Shown one piece after another: positions 7,431 through 15,945 of a stretch of DNA of 64,000 nt. The position numbers and the translations under genes were made by a program. The stretch is from an uncultured Porphyromonadaceae bacterium (lineage in GTDB: Bacteria > Bacteroidota > Bacteroidia > Bacteroidales > Barnesiellaceae_A): NCBI GenBank assembly GCA_900538705.1, contig UPZG01000001.1, positions 434,001 to 498,000 on the forward strand. The letters are read 5' to 3'. The notes under the pieces are model-generated. The model saw nothing but the letters and a program-made list of their open reading frames with translations. It did not search any database and was not told where the DNA came from. How positions within the stretch are numbered: position 1 is the stretch's first letter; every line of letters begins with the position of its first letter.

Positions 7431-9362
7431 ATGCAAGAGTATAAGATAGAAGAGTGGTTGCCTACCTCGCGCAAGGAGATGGAGTTACGACAGTGGGACT
7501 ATGTCGATGTGGTATTCTTCACAGGTGATGCCTATATTGACCATCCGTCGTTTGGAGCGGCCGTGTTGGGGCGAGTACTCGAGGCCGAAGGGTATAGGGT
7601 AGCTATTGTGCCACAACCTAATTGGCGCGATGACTTGCGTGATTTCCGTAAAATGGGACGTCCGCGACTCTTCTTTGCCGTGACGGCCGGTGCTATGGAT
7701 TCTATGGTGAACCATTATACGGCTAACAAAAGGTTGCGGAGTGACGATGCCTATACACCCGGCGGGCGTCATGGTATGCGACCCGATTATCCTACTATTG
7801 TATATACGAAGATACTTAAAGAGCTATTTCCCGATGTGCCGGTAGTGATAGGTGGCATAGAGGCTTCGATGCGTCGTGTCACACACTACGATTATTGGCA
7901 AGATAAATTGTTGCCTCCTATCTTAGCGAGTTGTCCGGCCGACTTACTTATCTATGGTATGGGCGAACGCCCGATAGTAGAGGTTGCACGTCGACTCGCT
8001 GCCGGGGACGAGGTTTCAGCTCTACATGATGTTCCGCAAACTGCTATGCTGCGCCCGGTCGATGTATTGCCTACGGCCTGTGATGAACATGTGATATTGG
8101 CTTCGCACGAAGAATGCTTGAGTGATAAAAGAAAACAGGCTGCCAACTTTAAGGTGGTGGAAGAGGAGTCTAATGCCTATCGTGCACATCATTTATGGCA
8201 GCGTTGTGGTGATGAAGTGGTGCATATCAATCCGCCTTATCCGCCTATGACTACGGCCGAACTTGATGCCGTTTATGACTTACCCTATACACGTATGCCG
8301 CATCCTCGGTATAAGGGAAAAACTATTCCGGCTTACGAAATGATACGTCACTCGGTGTGTCTTCACCGCGGTTGTTTTGGGGGGTGTGCTTTCTGTACCA
8401 TATCGGCGCATCAAGGTAAATTTGTCTCATCGCGTTCGCAGTCCTCTATTTTGCGCGAGGTAAAAGCTGTGTCGCAGATGCCCGACTTCAAAGGGTATAT
8501 CAGCGATCTTGGGGGGCCGTCGGCCAATATGTATGCTATGCATGGCGAGCGAGAGGATTTGTGTCATCGTTGCCGACGTCCGTCGTGCCTTTTCCCGGCT
8601 GTTTGCCCCAATCTTGTTACCGATCATCGTCCGTTGACGGAGTTGTATCGTCGAGCCGATGCAGTGCCGGGTATCAAGAAAACTTTTGTGGGTAGTGGGG
8701 TACGCTACGACCTCGTGTTGCATCGTCATAAAGATGCTGCTATTGCCGACAGCGGACGCGAATATGCCGAGGAGCTTATTGCCCATCATGTTTCGGGTCG
8801 ACTTAAGGTAGCTCCTGAACATACCTCAGAAAAAGTCTTGCATTATATGCGTAAGCCCTCTTTCGATTTGTTCTACTCTTTCAATACTCTTTTTGAGAAG
8901 GTAAATCGTCGTGAGGGTCTGCCCCAGCAACTTATACCTTATTTTATATCGAGCCATCCTGGTTGTACGGAAGAGGCTATGGCCGAGTTGGCTGTGGCTA
9001 CTAAGAACTTGCATTTTCACCTCGAACAGGTACAAGATTTTACCCCTACGCCCATGACGCTCGCTACAGAGATGTATTATACAGGTATAGACCCATATAC
9101 CGGCGACCGAGTATATACGGCGCGGACGGCCGAGCAGAAGTTGAGCCAGCGTAAATACTTCTTTTGGTATAAGCGCGAATATGAAGATGACATTCGTCGT
9201 TCTCTTACCCGAATGAATCGCAAGGATCTTATCAGGGCTTTATATGGTGACAAGCCTTATAAACCTCAGCGTACCAGTATGGCGAGCGATGCACAAAGTA
9301 GAACTCGGAACAGTAAACCGAAACCAATGGGTAAAGGTGCGAAAAACGGTCGGAAGAAATAA
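7431..9362 (+). CDS. ygiQ: YgiQ family radical SAM protein (UPF0313)
   Basis: A 643-residue protein with the full YgiQ layout: an N-terminal domain (WLPTSRKEM, then DAYIDHPSFGAAVLGRVLEA), a radical SAM core with the CX3CX2C cluster in RGCFGGCAFCTISAHQGK, a second Cys-rich stretch (CHRCRRPSCLFPAVCPN) and a basic C-terminal tail ending in GKGAKNGRKK. The reaction is unknown; the family is widespread and cytoplasmic. The start at 7431 is chosen because the upstream extension contains the promoter. Stands alone. Confidence 0.93.
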   Translation: MQEYKIEEWLPTSRKEMELRQWDYVDVVFFTGDAYIDHPSFGAAVLGRVLEAEGYRVAIVPQPNWRDDLRDFRKMGRPRLFFAVTAGAMDSMVNHYTANKRLRSDDAYTPGGRHGMRPDYPTIVYTKILKELFPDVPVVIGGIEASMRRVTHYDYWQDKLLPPILASCPADLLIYGMGERPIVEVARRLAAGDEVSALHDVPQTAMLRPVDVLPTACDEHVILASHEECLSDKRKQAANFKVVEEESNAYRAHHLWQRCGDEVVHINPPYPPMTTAELDAVYDLPYTRMPHPRYKGKTIPAYEMIRHSVCLHRGCFGGCAFCTISAHQGKFVSSRSQSSILREVKAVSQMPDFKGYISDLGGPSANMYAMHGEREDLCHRCRRPSCLFPAVCPNLVTDHRPLTELYRRADAVPGIKKTFVGSGVRYDLVLHRHKDAAIADSGREYAEELIAHHVSGRLKVAPEHTSEKVLHYMRKPSFDLFYSFNTLFEKVNRREGLPQQLIPYFISSHPGCTEEAMAELAVATKNLHFHLEQVQDFTPTPMTLATEMYYTGIDPYTGDRVYTARTAEQKLSQRKYFFWYKREYEDDIRRSLTRMNRKDLIRALYGDKPYKPQRTSMASDAQSRTRNSKPKPMGKGAKNGRKK

Positions 9363-9539
9363 TCGTCACGGTAGATACTGGATGTATCTTTCGGAAAAGT
9401 TTAGACTGAAATATACTATCGCTTACTCAAAGTATTGCAGGAAGCGAGAGACATTCCGTTATAACCTGTTGTATCGTTTCTTGTGGATGAAGTCGTTGCG
9501 AGACGTTTGTCTCAGGAGTGTTATATTACATAGTTCCTA

Positions 9540-9920
9540 TTACCATCGTTCGTAGTATTCTACTTCGTAATATCCGTCGGGGTAAGTATATTCTATAATG
9601 AGTGTATTGTCAAGACGGATTACGTGGCCATATAGGTCGGAACCATGTATCGACGAAAGTACAAATTCGCTATTGATTGTATTGTAATTCCATCGCCCAT
9701 AGTCTACTTCTCCGAAGTTCTGTTCATACGACCCGTCGGGATTGAGAATAAGATAGTAGCCGTCGTAGTAAGGGTCGTAATAATATACCTCACCACAGTC
9801 GTCAAACTGGGTAAGCATCCATCGTCCTGTGATGGGAAAGTCGTATGTCTCATCGCATGCGTTGAAGAGCAATGCAGAAATGAATAGCAGTAGGAAAGTG
9901 TGTAAACGGAGTTTTTTCAT
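9540..9920 (-). CDS. Small lipoprotein, lipocalin-like
   Basis: A 126-residue protein with a lipoprotein signal (LLFISALLFNAC, Cys at about residue 22) and a short beta-rich domain. The pattern ITGRWMLTQFDDCG, then LNPDGSYEQNFGEVDYGRWN, resembles the lipocalin-like fold of many Bacteroidales lipoproteins, where a GxW near the start opens the barrel. It is very rich in Tyr (YYYDPYYDGYYL). It is the last gene behind rplY-pth-hslR, 24 bp after hslR. Function unknown. Confidence 0.7.
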   Translation of the reverse strand: MKKLRLHTFLLLFISALLFNACDETYDFPITGRWMLTQFDDCGEVYYYDPYYDGYYLILNPDGSYEQNFGEVDYGRWNYNTINSEFVLSSIHGSDLYGHVIRLDNTLIIEYTYPDGYYEVEYYERW

Positions 9921-9944
9921 AGAGATTGCTTATGGTGGGGGTTA

Positions 9945-10382
9945 TTATTCGTCGTCATCTTCATCAAATCCGAAGTCAAAGTCGAAGCCGTCATCCTCCA
10001 TATCGAATTGTGTAAACTGTCTGATTACCCGTCCATCGCGTTTGGTGGGGCGTCCCAGTCCCTTTTGACGGTCGACAAAACCATTGATACGTACCATCTC
10101 GAGTAGTTCATATTGGTCGGGTGAGGTGATATTTTCAAGATATTGAGGAACAAGCTTAGCACCCATACGGTTTTCGGCAAGGGCGAGTACCTTGAAACTG
10201 TAGGTTACAGGAGGCTTGCGTACATTGATGATATCGCCTACCTTGATGAGGCGCGATGGCTTTACTGTTACACCTGCGACAGCGACACGTCCTTTTTTGC
10301 AGGCTTCGGTAGCTATGGTGCGAGTCTTGAATATGCGCACTGCCCAAAGCCATTTGTCTATGCGTACTTCGGTGAGAGGCAT
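9945..10382 (-). CDS. hslR: RNA-binding S4 domain protein (Hsp15-like)
   Basis: A 145-residue protein with an S4 RNA-binding domain over residues 6-65 (VRIDKWLWAVRIFKTRTIAT, then GRVAVAGVTVKPSRLIKVGD). This is the Hsp15 architecture; in E. coli Hsp15 recycles 50S subunits carrying peptidyl-tRNA. The neighbouring peptidyl-tRNA hydrolase gene 3 bp upstream fits that job. The C-terminus is an acidic tail (FGFDEDDDE), common in this phylum. Confidence 0.9.
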   Translation of the reverse strand: MPLTEVRIDKWLWAVRIFKTRTIATEACKKGRVAVAGVTVKPSRLIKVGDIINVRKPPVTYSFKVLALAENRMGAKLVPQYLENITSPDQYELLEMVRINGFVDRQKGLGRPTKRDGRVIRQFTQFDMEDDGFDFDFGFDEDDDE

Positions 10383-10385
10383 GTT

Positions 10386-10949
10386 CTATTTCTTGTTATA
10401 TTGGTTCATTGTGAGCGAAATACCTGCGAGGCAAAAACTTTTTATAATCTCGCAAGCCTTCTCGTATCGCTCGGGCAGTAAAGCCCGTTGTTCCGGTGGG
10501 AATGTACCTAGTACATACTCTACCTGCATACCACGCGGAAAGTCATTACCCAGGCCAAAGCGTAATCGTGCGTAGTTTTGTGTTCCTAGCATCTCGGCAA
10601 TGTGCTTCAGTCCATTATGTCCGCCATCACTGCCACCGGGCTTTAGTCGCAGAGTACCGAAGGGGAGCGATATGTCGTCTACGACGACAAGCAGGTTCTC
10701 TAGCTCAATATGCTCTTGTTGCATCCAGTAGCGTACGGCATTGCCGCTTAGGTTCATATAGGTCGACGGTTTGAGTAATATCAACGAACGTCCCTTTATT
10801 GATGTGCGACCTATTGCTCCATAACGCATATCGGAAAAAACAGTATTGGACGCTTTGGCAAAAGCGTCCAATATACTGAATCCTATGTTGTGGCGGGTAT
10901 TTTCGTATTCTCGTCCGATGTTACCCAGTCCTACAATAAGATATTTCAT
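10386..10949 (-). CDS. pth: Peptidyl-tRNA hydrolase
   Basis: A 187-residue cytoplasmic enzyme that frees tRNA from abortive peptidyl-tRNA. Active-site residues are in place: Asn10 and His20 in GLGNIGREYENTRHNIGF, Asn66 in KPSTYMNLSG, Asp92 in VVDDISLPFG and Asn112 in GSDGGHNGLKHI. Length is normal (about 190). It sits 13 bp after rplY, a translation-linked gene order common in bacteria. Confidence 0.97.
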   Translation of the reverse strand: MKYLIVGLGNIGREYENTRHNIGFSILDAFAKASNTVFSDMRYGAIGRTSIKGRSLILLKPSTYMNLSGNAVRYWMQQEHIELENLLVVVDDISLPFGTLRLKPGGSDGGHNGLKHIAEMLGTQNYARLRFGLGNDFPRGMQVEYVLGTFPPEQRALLPERYEKACEIIKSFCLAGISLTMNQYNKK

Positions 10950-10962
10950 CTAGGCAAAAAGA

Positions 10963-11607
10963 TTATTCTTTGGTTGCAGCACCGCGGGCAGCACGTGTCA
11001 AGTTCACAGCGCATACTACGGCATTCTTAGCGTTCATCAGCTCAAGACCCTCGAAGTGTAGGTCGCCCACTTGCATGGTTTTGCCCAAACCAAGGTTGTC
11101 GATATTGATAACCAAACGTTCGGGAATGTTGGTGTAGACAGCTTTCACGCGCAATTTACGCATAGAGAGTTGCAATTTACCACCGGCTCTTACACCCTCG
11201 GCATGGCCTTCAAGTTGTACAGGAACTTCCATTACGATAGGTTTCTCTTCGTTTACCTCCAAGAAATCCAAGTGCAGAATTTGGTCGGTTACCGGGTGGA
11301 ATTGAATGTCTTTCAATACGGCTTTCACCTTCTTGTCGCCAATGGTGAGGTCGATATAATATATATCGGGCGTGTAGACGAGCTTACGTACAGCATCGGG
11401 TGTAACAGAAAAGTCTGTTACGATGATGCCGCGGCCATTCTCTATTTCAACTAATTTTTCACCCGGTGCAAGTGTGCCGGTAAAGGGCAGTGTTACAATA
11501 GAACCACCATTAAGCACAGCGGGTATTTGTCCGTTTTTACGCAATTCGCGGGCAGCTTTTTTGCCAAGATCGGTACGGACTGTTCCGTTCAGAACAAATG
11601 ATTTCAT
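10963..11607 (-). CDS. rplY: 50S ribosomal protein L25 (Ctc form)
   Basis: A 214-residue protein of the long L25/CTC type: an N-terminal 5S-rRNA-binding domain (to about residue 95) plus the C-terminal TL5 beta domain (DFLEVNEEKPIVMEVPVQLE, GHAEGVRAGGKLQ). Motifs R.DLGKKAARELRKNGQIPAVL at the N-terminus and LKDIQFHPVTDQILHLDF are family signatures. It is the first gene of the rplY-pth-hslR-lipoprotein operon, with a promoter at 11688-11719. Confidence 0.96.
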   Translation of the reverse strand: MKSFVLNGTVRTDLGKKAARELRKNGQIPAVLNGGSIVTLPFTGTLAPGEKLVEIENGRGIIVTDFSVTPDAVRKLVYTPDIYYIDLTIGDKKVKAVLKDIQFHPVTDQILHLDFLEVNEEKPIVMEVPVQLEGHAEGVRAGGKLQLSMRKLRVKAVYTNIPERLVINIDNLGLGKTMQVGDLHFEGLELMNAKNAVVCAVNLTRAARGAATKE

Positions 11608-11687
11608 GTGTAAAAATTTTGTGTTACTAAAAATTAAGTTTTTTCTTGCTCCTTAATTTCCCATCACACGGTTCTTAAAAAGCGGTG

Positions 11688-11719
11688 CAAAGTTAAGTAT
11701 TATTGCCGTAATAAGCAAG
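11688..11719 (-). promoter_or_regulatory. Promoter of the rplY operon
   Basis: On the reverse strand CTTG (11716-11719), a 20-bp spacer, then TAACTTTG (11688-11695), about 80 bp before the rplY start. Confidence 0.6.
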
Positions 11720-11834
11720 TGGTGTAGTGTATAAAAGCTCTTTTTGTCACATCATAAATGAAGCTGATGCGTGTGAAAACTTCCTATGGCAGATTGTCGC
11801 TTGTAATAGTAATATCATAAACATTTTTGCAGCC

Positions 11835-12101
11835 ATATTGTTATTAAAGTAAAGGTCTCGGCCATGGTGCCATATTGGTCGGAGATTTATCACTCCTCAG
11901 TATCGCGTTATACCGCGGTGAGGTAGGGTAACGTCACTATTACTTACCGTTATTGTCCTTATTGTAAAGAGGCGTTTTTACCCTTGTGGGATTGTACTTA
12001 TAATTGTTTTATTGGTCTCCCATTGTGAGACACCGTCAGGAATTAAAGTAAGAACGACATTTCTCATTTTGTCAACGGCTTTATCCCGACGGTGTTTTTT
12101 T
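11835..12101 (+). ncRNA. Candidate structured non-coding RNA before sodB
   Basis: No ORF is convincing here, but the + strand folds well. Local stems: CGGCCA/TGGTCG (11859-11881); CCTCA/TGAGG with inner CGCG/CGCG (11895-11923); TAACG/CGTTA; GTCTC/GAGAC around 12013-12029. At the 3' end ACACCGTC (12030-12037) pairs perfectly with GACGGTGT (12088-12095), followed by seven T residues. A possible promoter (CTTG 11800-11803, CATTTTTG 11822-11829, 18-bp gap) would start the RNA near 11835. I could not match it to 6S, RNase P, tmRNA or SRP RNA by their conserved cores. It may instead be a long terminator-containing leader; boundaries are approximate. Confidence 0.4.
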
Positions 12102-12246
12102 ATTTTAAGGACTGCTGTCTATAGCTACATTTGCTAATCGTAACCCATGCGTGGATTATTTTGCTGGTTAGCTATATTTTTTTATTCGGGCAAAGAACTT
12201 TTTTACTCTATACTTGTTTTATGATAGAAACGAAAAGTTTACGACA

Positions 12247-12828
12247 ATGGAAAAATATCAATTGCCCCCTCTGCCTTACAGCGATAGCGACCTTTACCCT
12301 GTTATTAGTGCCGAGACAATAACTTTCCATTACGGGAAGCATACGCAAGGTTATATCGATAAACTCAACTCGCTTATTGCAGGTACATCTTATGAGACGC
12401 TCCCGCTTGAAGATATTATCAAAACGTCTGATGGTGCACTCTCCAATAATGCTGCCCAGGCGTGGAACCATCTCTTTTATTTTGCCTCTTTCTCTCCGAC
12501 GGCACCACATGCGCCCAAGGGCAAGTTGGCAGCTGCTATCGACAAGCAATGGGGTTCGTTTGCCAGCTTCCAGGAATTGTTTGAGGCCGAGGCTGTCGCT
12601 CTATTCGGTTCGGGGTGGATATGGCTTTGTGCCGACAATAATGGTGGACTTGCCATATTGCCAGAGAGCAATGCCGGAACACCTCTGCTGCGAGGCTTAG
12701 TGCCACTGCTAGCCTTCGATGTGTGGGAGCATGCTTACTACATAGATTATCGCAATCGCCGTGCCGAACATGTAAACCGGTTGTGGGACATTGTCGATTG
12801 GACGGTGGTAGAAAATAGATATTTCTGA
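12247..12828 (+). CDS. sodB: Superoxide dismutase, Fe/Mn type
   Basis: A 193-residue cytoplasmic enzyme that converts superoxide to H2O2 and O2. Metal ligands are all visible: His28 in ITFHYGKHTQGYIDKLN, His75 in NAAQAWNHLFYF, and Asp158/His162 in LAFDVWEHAYYIDYRN. The close spacing and NNAAQAWNH are of the Fe/cambialistic type, as in other Bacteroidales. Start is ATG 12247 (MEKYQLPPLPY, the family N-terminus). TATACTTG at 12209-12216 is a possible -7 box. Confidence 0.96.
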   Translation: MEKYQLPPLPYSDSDLYPVISAETITFHYGKHTQGYIDKLNSLIAGTSYETLPLEDIIKTSDGALSNNAAQAWNHLFYFASFSPTAPHAPKGKLAAAIDKQWGSFASFQELFEAEAVALFGSGWIWLCADNNGGLAILPESNAGTPLLRGLVPLLAFDVWEHAYYIDYRNRRAEHVNRLWDIVDWTVVENRYF

Positions 12829-12967
12829 AACTTCTCGCAAAATACTACAACCCTTTTTCCATGCGCCTGAGTCTTGCTACAGCATGGCGCGGCGCAAACT
12901 AGCTATTGCGCGTGAGCGTAATACTCTCTATAGCACTTTTATAAGCATAATGTGATGAATTCCTTGG
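12829..12967. other. Intergenic after sodB
   Basis: No gene seen. A GCGCC / GGCGC pairing near 12864-12894 is weak. Confidence 0.3.
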
Positions 12968-12997
12968 GCCGGAGCTTGCGTGAGCAACATATCCGGC
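12968..12997 (+). terminator. Terminator downstream of sodB
   Basis: GCCGGA (12968-12973) pairs with TCCGGC (12992-12997) outside an inner TTGC/GCAA stem, followed by TCTTCTTTTTTAT. Confidence 0.75.
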
Positions 12998-13252
12998 TCT
13001 TCTTTTTTATGTCTATGCCCTGTGTCTCGGTTGTTGTTCCCAGTATCTTATTATACCCTGCACGGTTTGCCGATGTAGTGATTTGATATAGAATGGTGCT
13101 GTTTTATAAAGAATTATACCAGAGTGGCGATATATCTGTAATGGGGGTTGTTTTTACGATAATTTGTATATTATTTCTTTTCAATATCTCTCATATCTTT
13201 GTATCGGTAAAAGATATTTGTCGCAACAACAGATAACAAATAAGATAGAGAT
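12998..13252. other. Intergenic before cyclophilin-like lipoprotein gene
   Basis: TATCTTTG at 13194-13201 is a likely -7 box for the next gene. Nothing else seen. Confidence 0.4.
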
Positions 13253-13768
13253 ATGAAATATTTGTATCTTTTTTTCTCTTGTGTGTTTTGCCTTTCAACA
13301 ATGGTTTCATCGTTATATTCTTGTGCCGACCACGAGCCTACTATGCCTCAACAATCTGGTACTAGTACCAATAATACTAATAGCGATACAAATATTGAAG
13401 AAAACGACACAACTCAATCAACAAACGATATGAATGTAAAAGTAGGAACACATCTTTTTACGGCTACATTAGCCGATAATGCTACGGCAGAGGCTTTCAA
13501 GATGCTTCTGCCTTTTACCATAAATATGAGCGAACTCAACGGCAATGAAAAGTATTATTATCTGAATGCTGACCTTCCTACAGCGTCGTACCGTCCTGGC
13601 ACCATACACAATGGTGATATAATGCTATACGGTAGCGATTGCATCGTTCTCTTTTACGAAACATTCTCTACTCCTTATAGCTATACGCGCATAGGTTCTG
13701 TAGATAATCCCGACGGCTTGGCAGAAGCTTTGGGGCAAGGCCGTGTCACGGTTACGTTTGAGCTGTAA
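13253..13768 (+). CDS. Lipoprotein with cyclophilin-like domain
   Basis: A 171-residue protein with a signal peptide ending in a lipobox-like SLYSCAD, a Ser/Thr/Asn-rich linker (about 30-65) and a C-terminal domain of about 110 residues. That domain carries the cyclophilin-like (DUF369-type) pattern: GTHLFTATLADNATAEAFKM at its start, then LYGSDCIVLFYETFSTPYSY and IGSVDNPDGLAEALGQG. Such proteins are common in Bacteroidales beside oxidoreductases; their activity is not established. Here it stands alone. Confidence 0.8.
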   Translation: MKYLYLFFSCVFCLSTMVSSLYSCADHEPTMPQQSGTSTNNTNSDTNIEENDTTQSTNDMNVKVGTHLFTATLADNATAEAFKMLLPFTINMSELNGNEKYYYLNADLPTASYRPGTIHNGDIMLYGSDCIVLFYETFSTPYSYTRIGSVDNPDGLAEALGQGRVTVTFEL

Positions 13769-13780
13769 GCCTCGCATATT

Positions 13781-13848
13781 GTTATAGGATGCTTCAACAG
13801 AGTTGTAAACGATGGTCGAGCGCGAGACTCTGTTGTTAGGATTATAAC
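13781..13848. repeat. Nested inverted repeat after the lipoprotein gene
   Basis: CAACAGAGT (13795-13803) pairs perfectly with ACTCTGTTG (13827-13835); outside it GTTATA (13781-13786) pairs with TATAAC (13843-13848). No T-tract follows, so it is not a standard terminator. Confidence 0.5.
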
Positions 13849-13886
13849 ATCCAATCGATTTATTAGATAATAGACTGGTTAGTGAG

Positions 13887-13909
13887 GGTTGCTGTCTGTG
13901 ATAGCAACC
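13887..13909 (+). terminator. Terminator of the cyclophilin-like lipoprotein gene
   Basis: GGTTGCT / AGCAACC stem, followed by seven T residues and G. Confidence 0.75.
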
Positions 13910-14120
13910 TTTTTTGTTTTGAGTTCGTTTGCGACGAAATGTTCATTGTTACTGCTCAATCCTGACTAACTATTATTAGGGGGGGCTATCTGTTTATTAT
14001 GCGAGTAGTTCCAGTTGTAGAGACAAAGAACAACGATTTGTCTTTACAGTATTCCTTAAAAATAATTGAGAGAACAGTGCACTTATATTGCGTGTATATT
14101 TGAGGGTATGGAGATGAAAA

Positions 14121-14149
14121 AAGCAGTCGGCAAAATGTACCGACTGCTT
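14121..14149 (-). terminator. Terminator of the CAT tRNA
   Basis: AAGCAGTCGG / CCGACTGCTT stem flanked by A and T runs, lying 7 bp past the tRNA 3' end on the reverse strand; it could act both ways. Confidence 0.85.
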
Positions 14150-14155
14150 TTTGTG

Positions 14156-14229
14156 TGGTCCCACTAGGGCTTGAACCTAGGACCCCCTGATTATGAGTCA
14201 GATGCTCTAACCAACTGAGCTATGGGACC
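14156..14229 (-). tRNA. tRNA with anticodon CAT (elongator Met or Ile2)
   Basis: Reverse strand: acceptor GGTCCCA/TGGGACC, D arm GCTC..GAGC, anticodon loop CTCATAA (CAT) on a CTGA/TCAG stem, T arm CTAGG TTCAAGC CCTAG. It lacks the G-C run of initiator tRNA. Whether C34 is modified to lysidine (Ile2) cannot be told from sequence. CCA is not encoded. Confidence 0.92.
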
Positions 14230-14425
14230 GGCTTGATTTGTTTCTTAAAGCGGTTGCAAAGTTAATGTGTTATTTTGTCTTATGCAAGTTTTTTGCTTAA
14301 ATATTGCTCGAAATTTTTTTATTTTCTAATAGAATTCCTGTAATATTTTTGTTTTCAGTAAGTTATGCTTGCTTCGGCCGAGGCGTTGCAAGATATATAA
14401 GCCAATAAGGGCTGTGTATATATGT

Positions 14426-14462
14426 CGAAGGGCTGCCACCCGTCGTAGGTCGCAGCCCTTCG
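14426..14462 (-). terminator. Terminator of glyA
   Basis: An 11-bp perfect stem CGAAGGGCTGC / GCAGCCCTTCG, 23 bp past the glyA stop. Confidence 0.75.
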
Positions 14463-14484
14463 TGTGATTGTTCTCGACAAGTGC

Positions 14485-15765
14485 TTAGTAAGCAAAGATG
14501 GGGAATTTCTTCATTGTCTCATTGACTTTCTCGCGAACTGCGGTAATAACCGATGTATTTTCGGGGTCAGAGAGTACGCGGTCTATCATCTCTACAATTT
14601 CGCCCATCATATCTTCTTTCACACCACGGGTTGTGATAGCAGGAGTTCCTACACGTATACCCGATGTTTGGAAGGGAGAGCGGCTGTCGAAGGGTACCAT
14701 ATTTTTGTTTACCGTGATGTCGGCTTGTACCAGAGCTTTCTCAGCAACCTTACCGGTCAATTCGGGATATTTGGTGCGAAGGTCTATAAGCATGCAGTGG
14801 TTGTCGGTTCCACCCGATACTACGTTGTAACCTTTGGCCACAAAAGCTTCGGCCATAGCGCGGGCATTGCGACGTACTTGCTGCTGATATACTTTGAAGG
14901 ATGGGTCGAGAGCCTCGCCAAAAGCAACAGCTTTGGCAGCGATGACATGCTCGAGAGGTCCACCTTGAACACCGGGGAATACTGCCGAGTCGAGCAATGC
15001 CGACATTTTGCGTATCTCTCCCTTGGGTGTCGTTTTGCCCCATGGGTTGTCAAAGTCTTTACCCATCAAGATGATACCGCCACGCGGTCCGCGTAGGGTT
15101 TTGTGAGTAGTAGAGGTGACGATGTGGGCATAACGCAACGGGTTGTCCAGTTCACCGGCAGCAATCAGTCCTGCGGGGTGAGCCATGTCTACCATAAATA
15201 TTGCTCCTATTTCGTCTGCGAGGCGACGCATGCGAGCGTAGTCCCATTCGCGAGAATAGGCCGATGCTCCACCAATGAGCAGGCGTGGACGTTCGCGGCG
15301 AGCAACCTCTTCCATTTGGTCATAGTCGATGTAGCCATTGTCTTTGCGTACACCATAGTCGAGAGCATGGAACATGATACCCGAGAAATTGACTGGCGAA
15401 CCGTGTGAAAGGTGTCCGCCTTGTGAGAGGTTGAGTCCCATGAATTTGTCGCCAGGTTTGAGGCACGCCATGAATACGGCCATGTTGGCTTGCGCGCCCG
15501 AGTGCGGTTGCACGTTGACCCACTCGGCATTGAAGATTTTTTTGAGCCTTTCTATGGCGAGGTTTTCGCTCTCGTCTACTACCTCGCAGCCTCCGTAATA
15601 GCGTTTCCCGGGGTAGCCTTCGGCATATTTATTGGTAAGGCACGACCCCATGGCTTGCATCACTTGGTCGCTGACAAAGTTTTCGGATGCGATTAGTTCG
15701 ATTCCTTTCAACTGACGCTGATGTTCGCGCTCGATAATGTCGAAGATGGCATTGTCTCTTTCCAT
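14485..15765 (-). CDS. glyA: Serine hydroxymethyltransferase
   Basis: A 426-residue PLP enzyme interconverting serine and glycine with tetrahydrofolate, the main one-carbon source. Schiff-base lysine is Lys222 in VTSTTHKTLRGPRGG; VDMAHPAGLIAAG holds the PLP-ring Asp/His; NKYAEGYPGKRYYGG is the substrate-binding loop. Length and N-terminus (MERDNAIFDIIEREHQRQ) are standard. A -7 box TACCTTTG lies at 15856-15863 (reverse) with CAA (TTG) 18 bp beyond, giving a leader of about 85 nt. Confidence 0.98.
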   Translation of the reverse strand: MERDNAIFDIIEREHQRQLKGIELIASENFVSDQVMQAMGSCLTNKYAEGYPGKRYYGGCEVVDESENLAIERLKKIFNAEWVNVQPHSGAQANMAVFMACLKPGDKFMGLNLSQGGHLSHGSPVNFSGIMFHALDYGVRKDNGYIDYDQMEEVARRERPRLLIGGASAYSREWDYARMRRLADEIGAIFMVDMAHPAGLIAAGELDNPLRYAHIVTSTTHKTLRGPRGGIILMGKDFDNPWGKTTPKGEIRKMSALLDSAVFPGVQGGPLEHVIAAKAVAFGEALDPSFKVYQQQVRRNARAMAEAFVAKGYNVVSGGTDNHCMLIDLRTKYPELTGKVAEKALVQADITVNKNMVPFDSRSPFQTSGIRVGTPAITTRGVKEDMMGEIVEMIDRVLSDPENTSVITAVREKVNETMKKFPIFAY

Positions 15766-15945
15766 GTGTATAGTATTAGAGATTTATAATTAAGTGTGGC
15801 GTCGTCGACGGGGTGTCATGGAGTACCAAGGCTGTGTGCCGTCGGGGCGCTTTTGCAAAGGTATGAATATTTTGAAATGGGCAAGCAGCATTGTAGAGAA
15901 TTTGCGTGAAATTGTATTCTTTCCTTTCTGTTGCCGCGTGCGGGC

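Noticed and set aside
11835..12101. Identification of the structured RNA as RNase P, tmRNA or SRP RNA
   Set aside because: I looked for the RNase P core (GAAAGTCC-like), the tmRNA tRNA-like end and the SRP GGAA-tetraloop region and found none.
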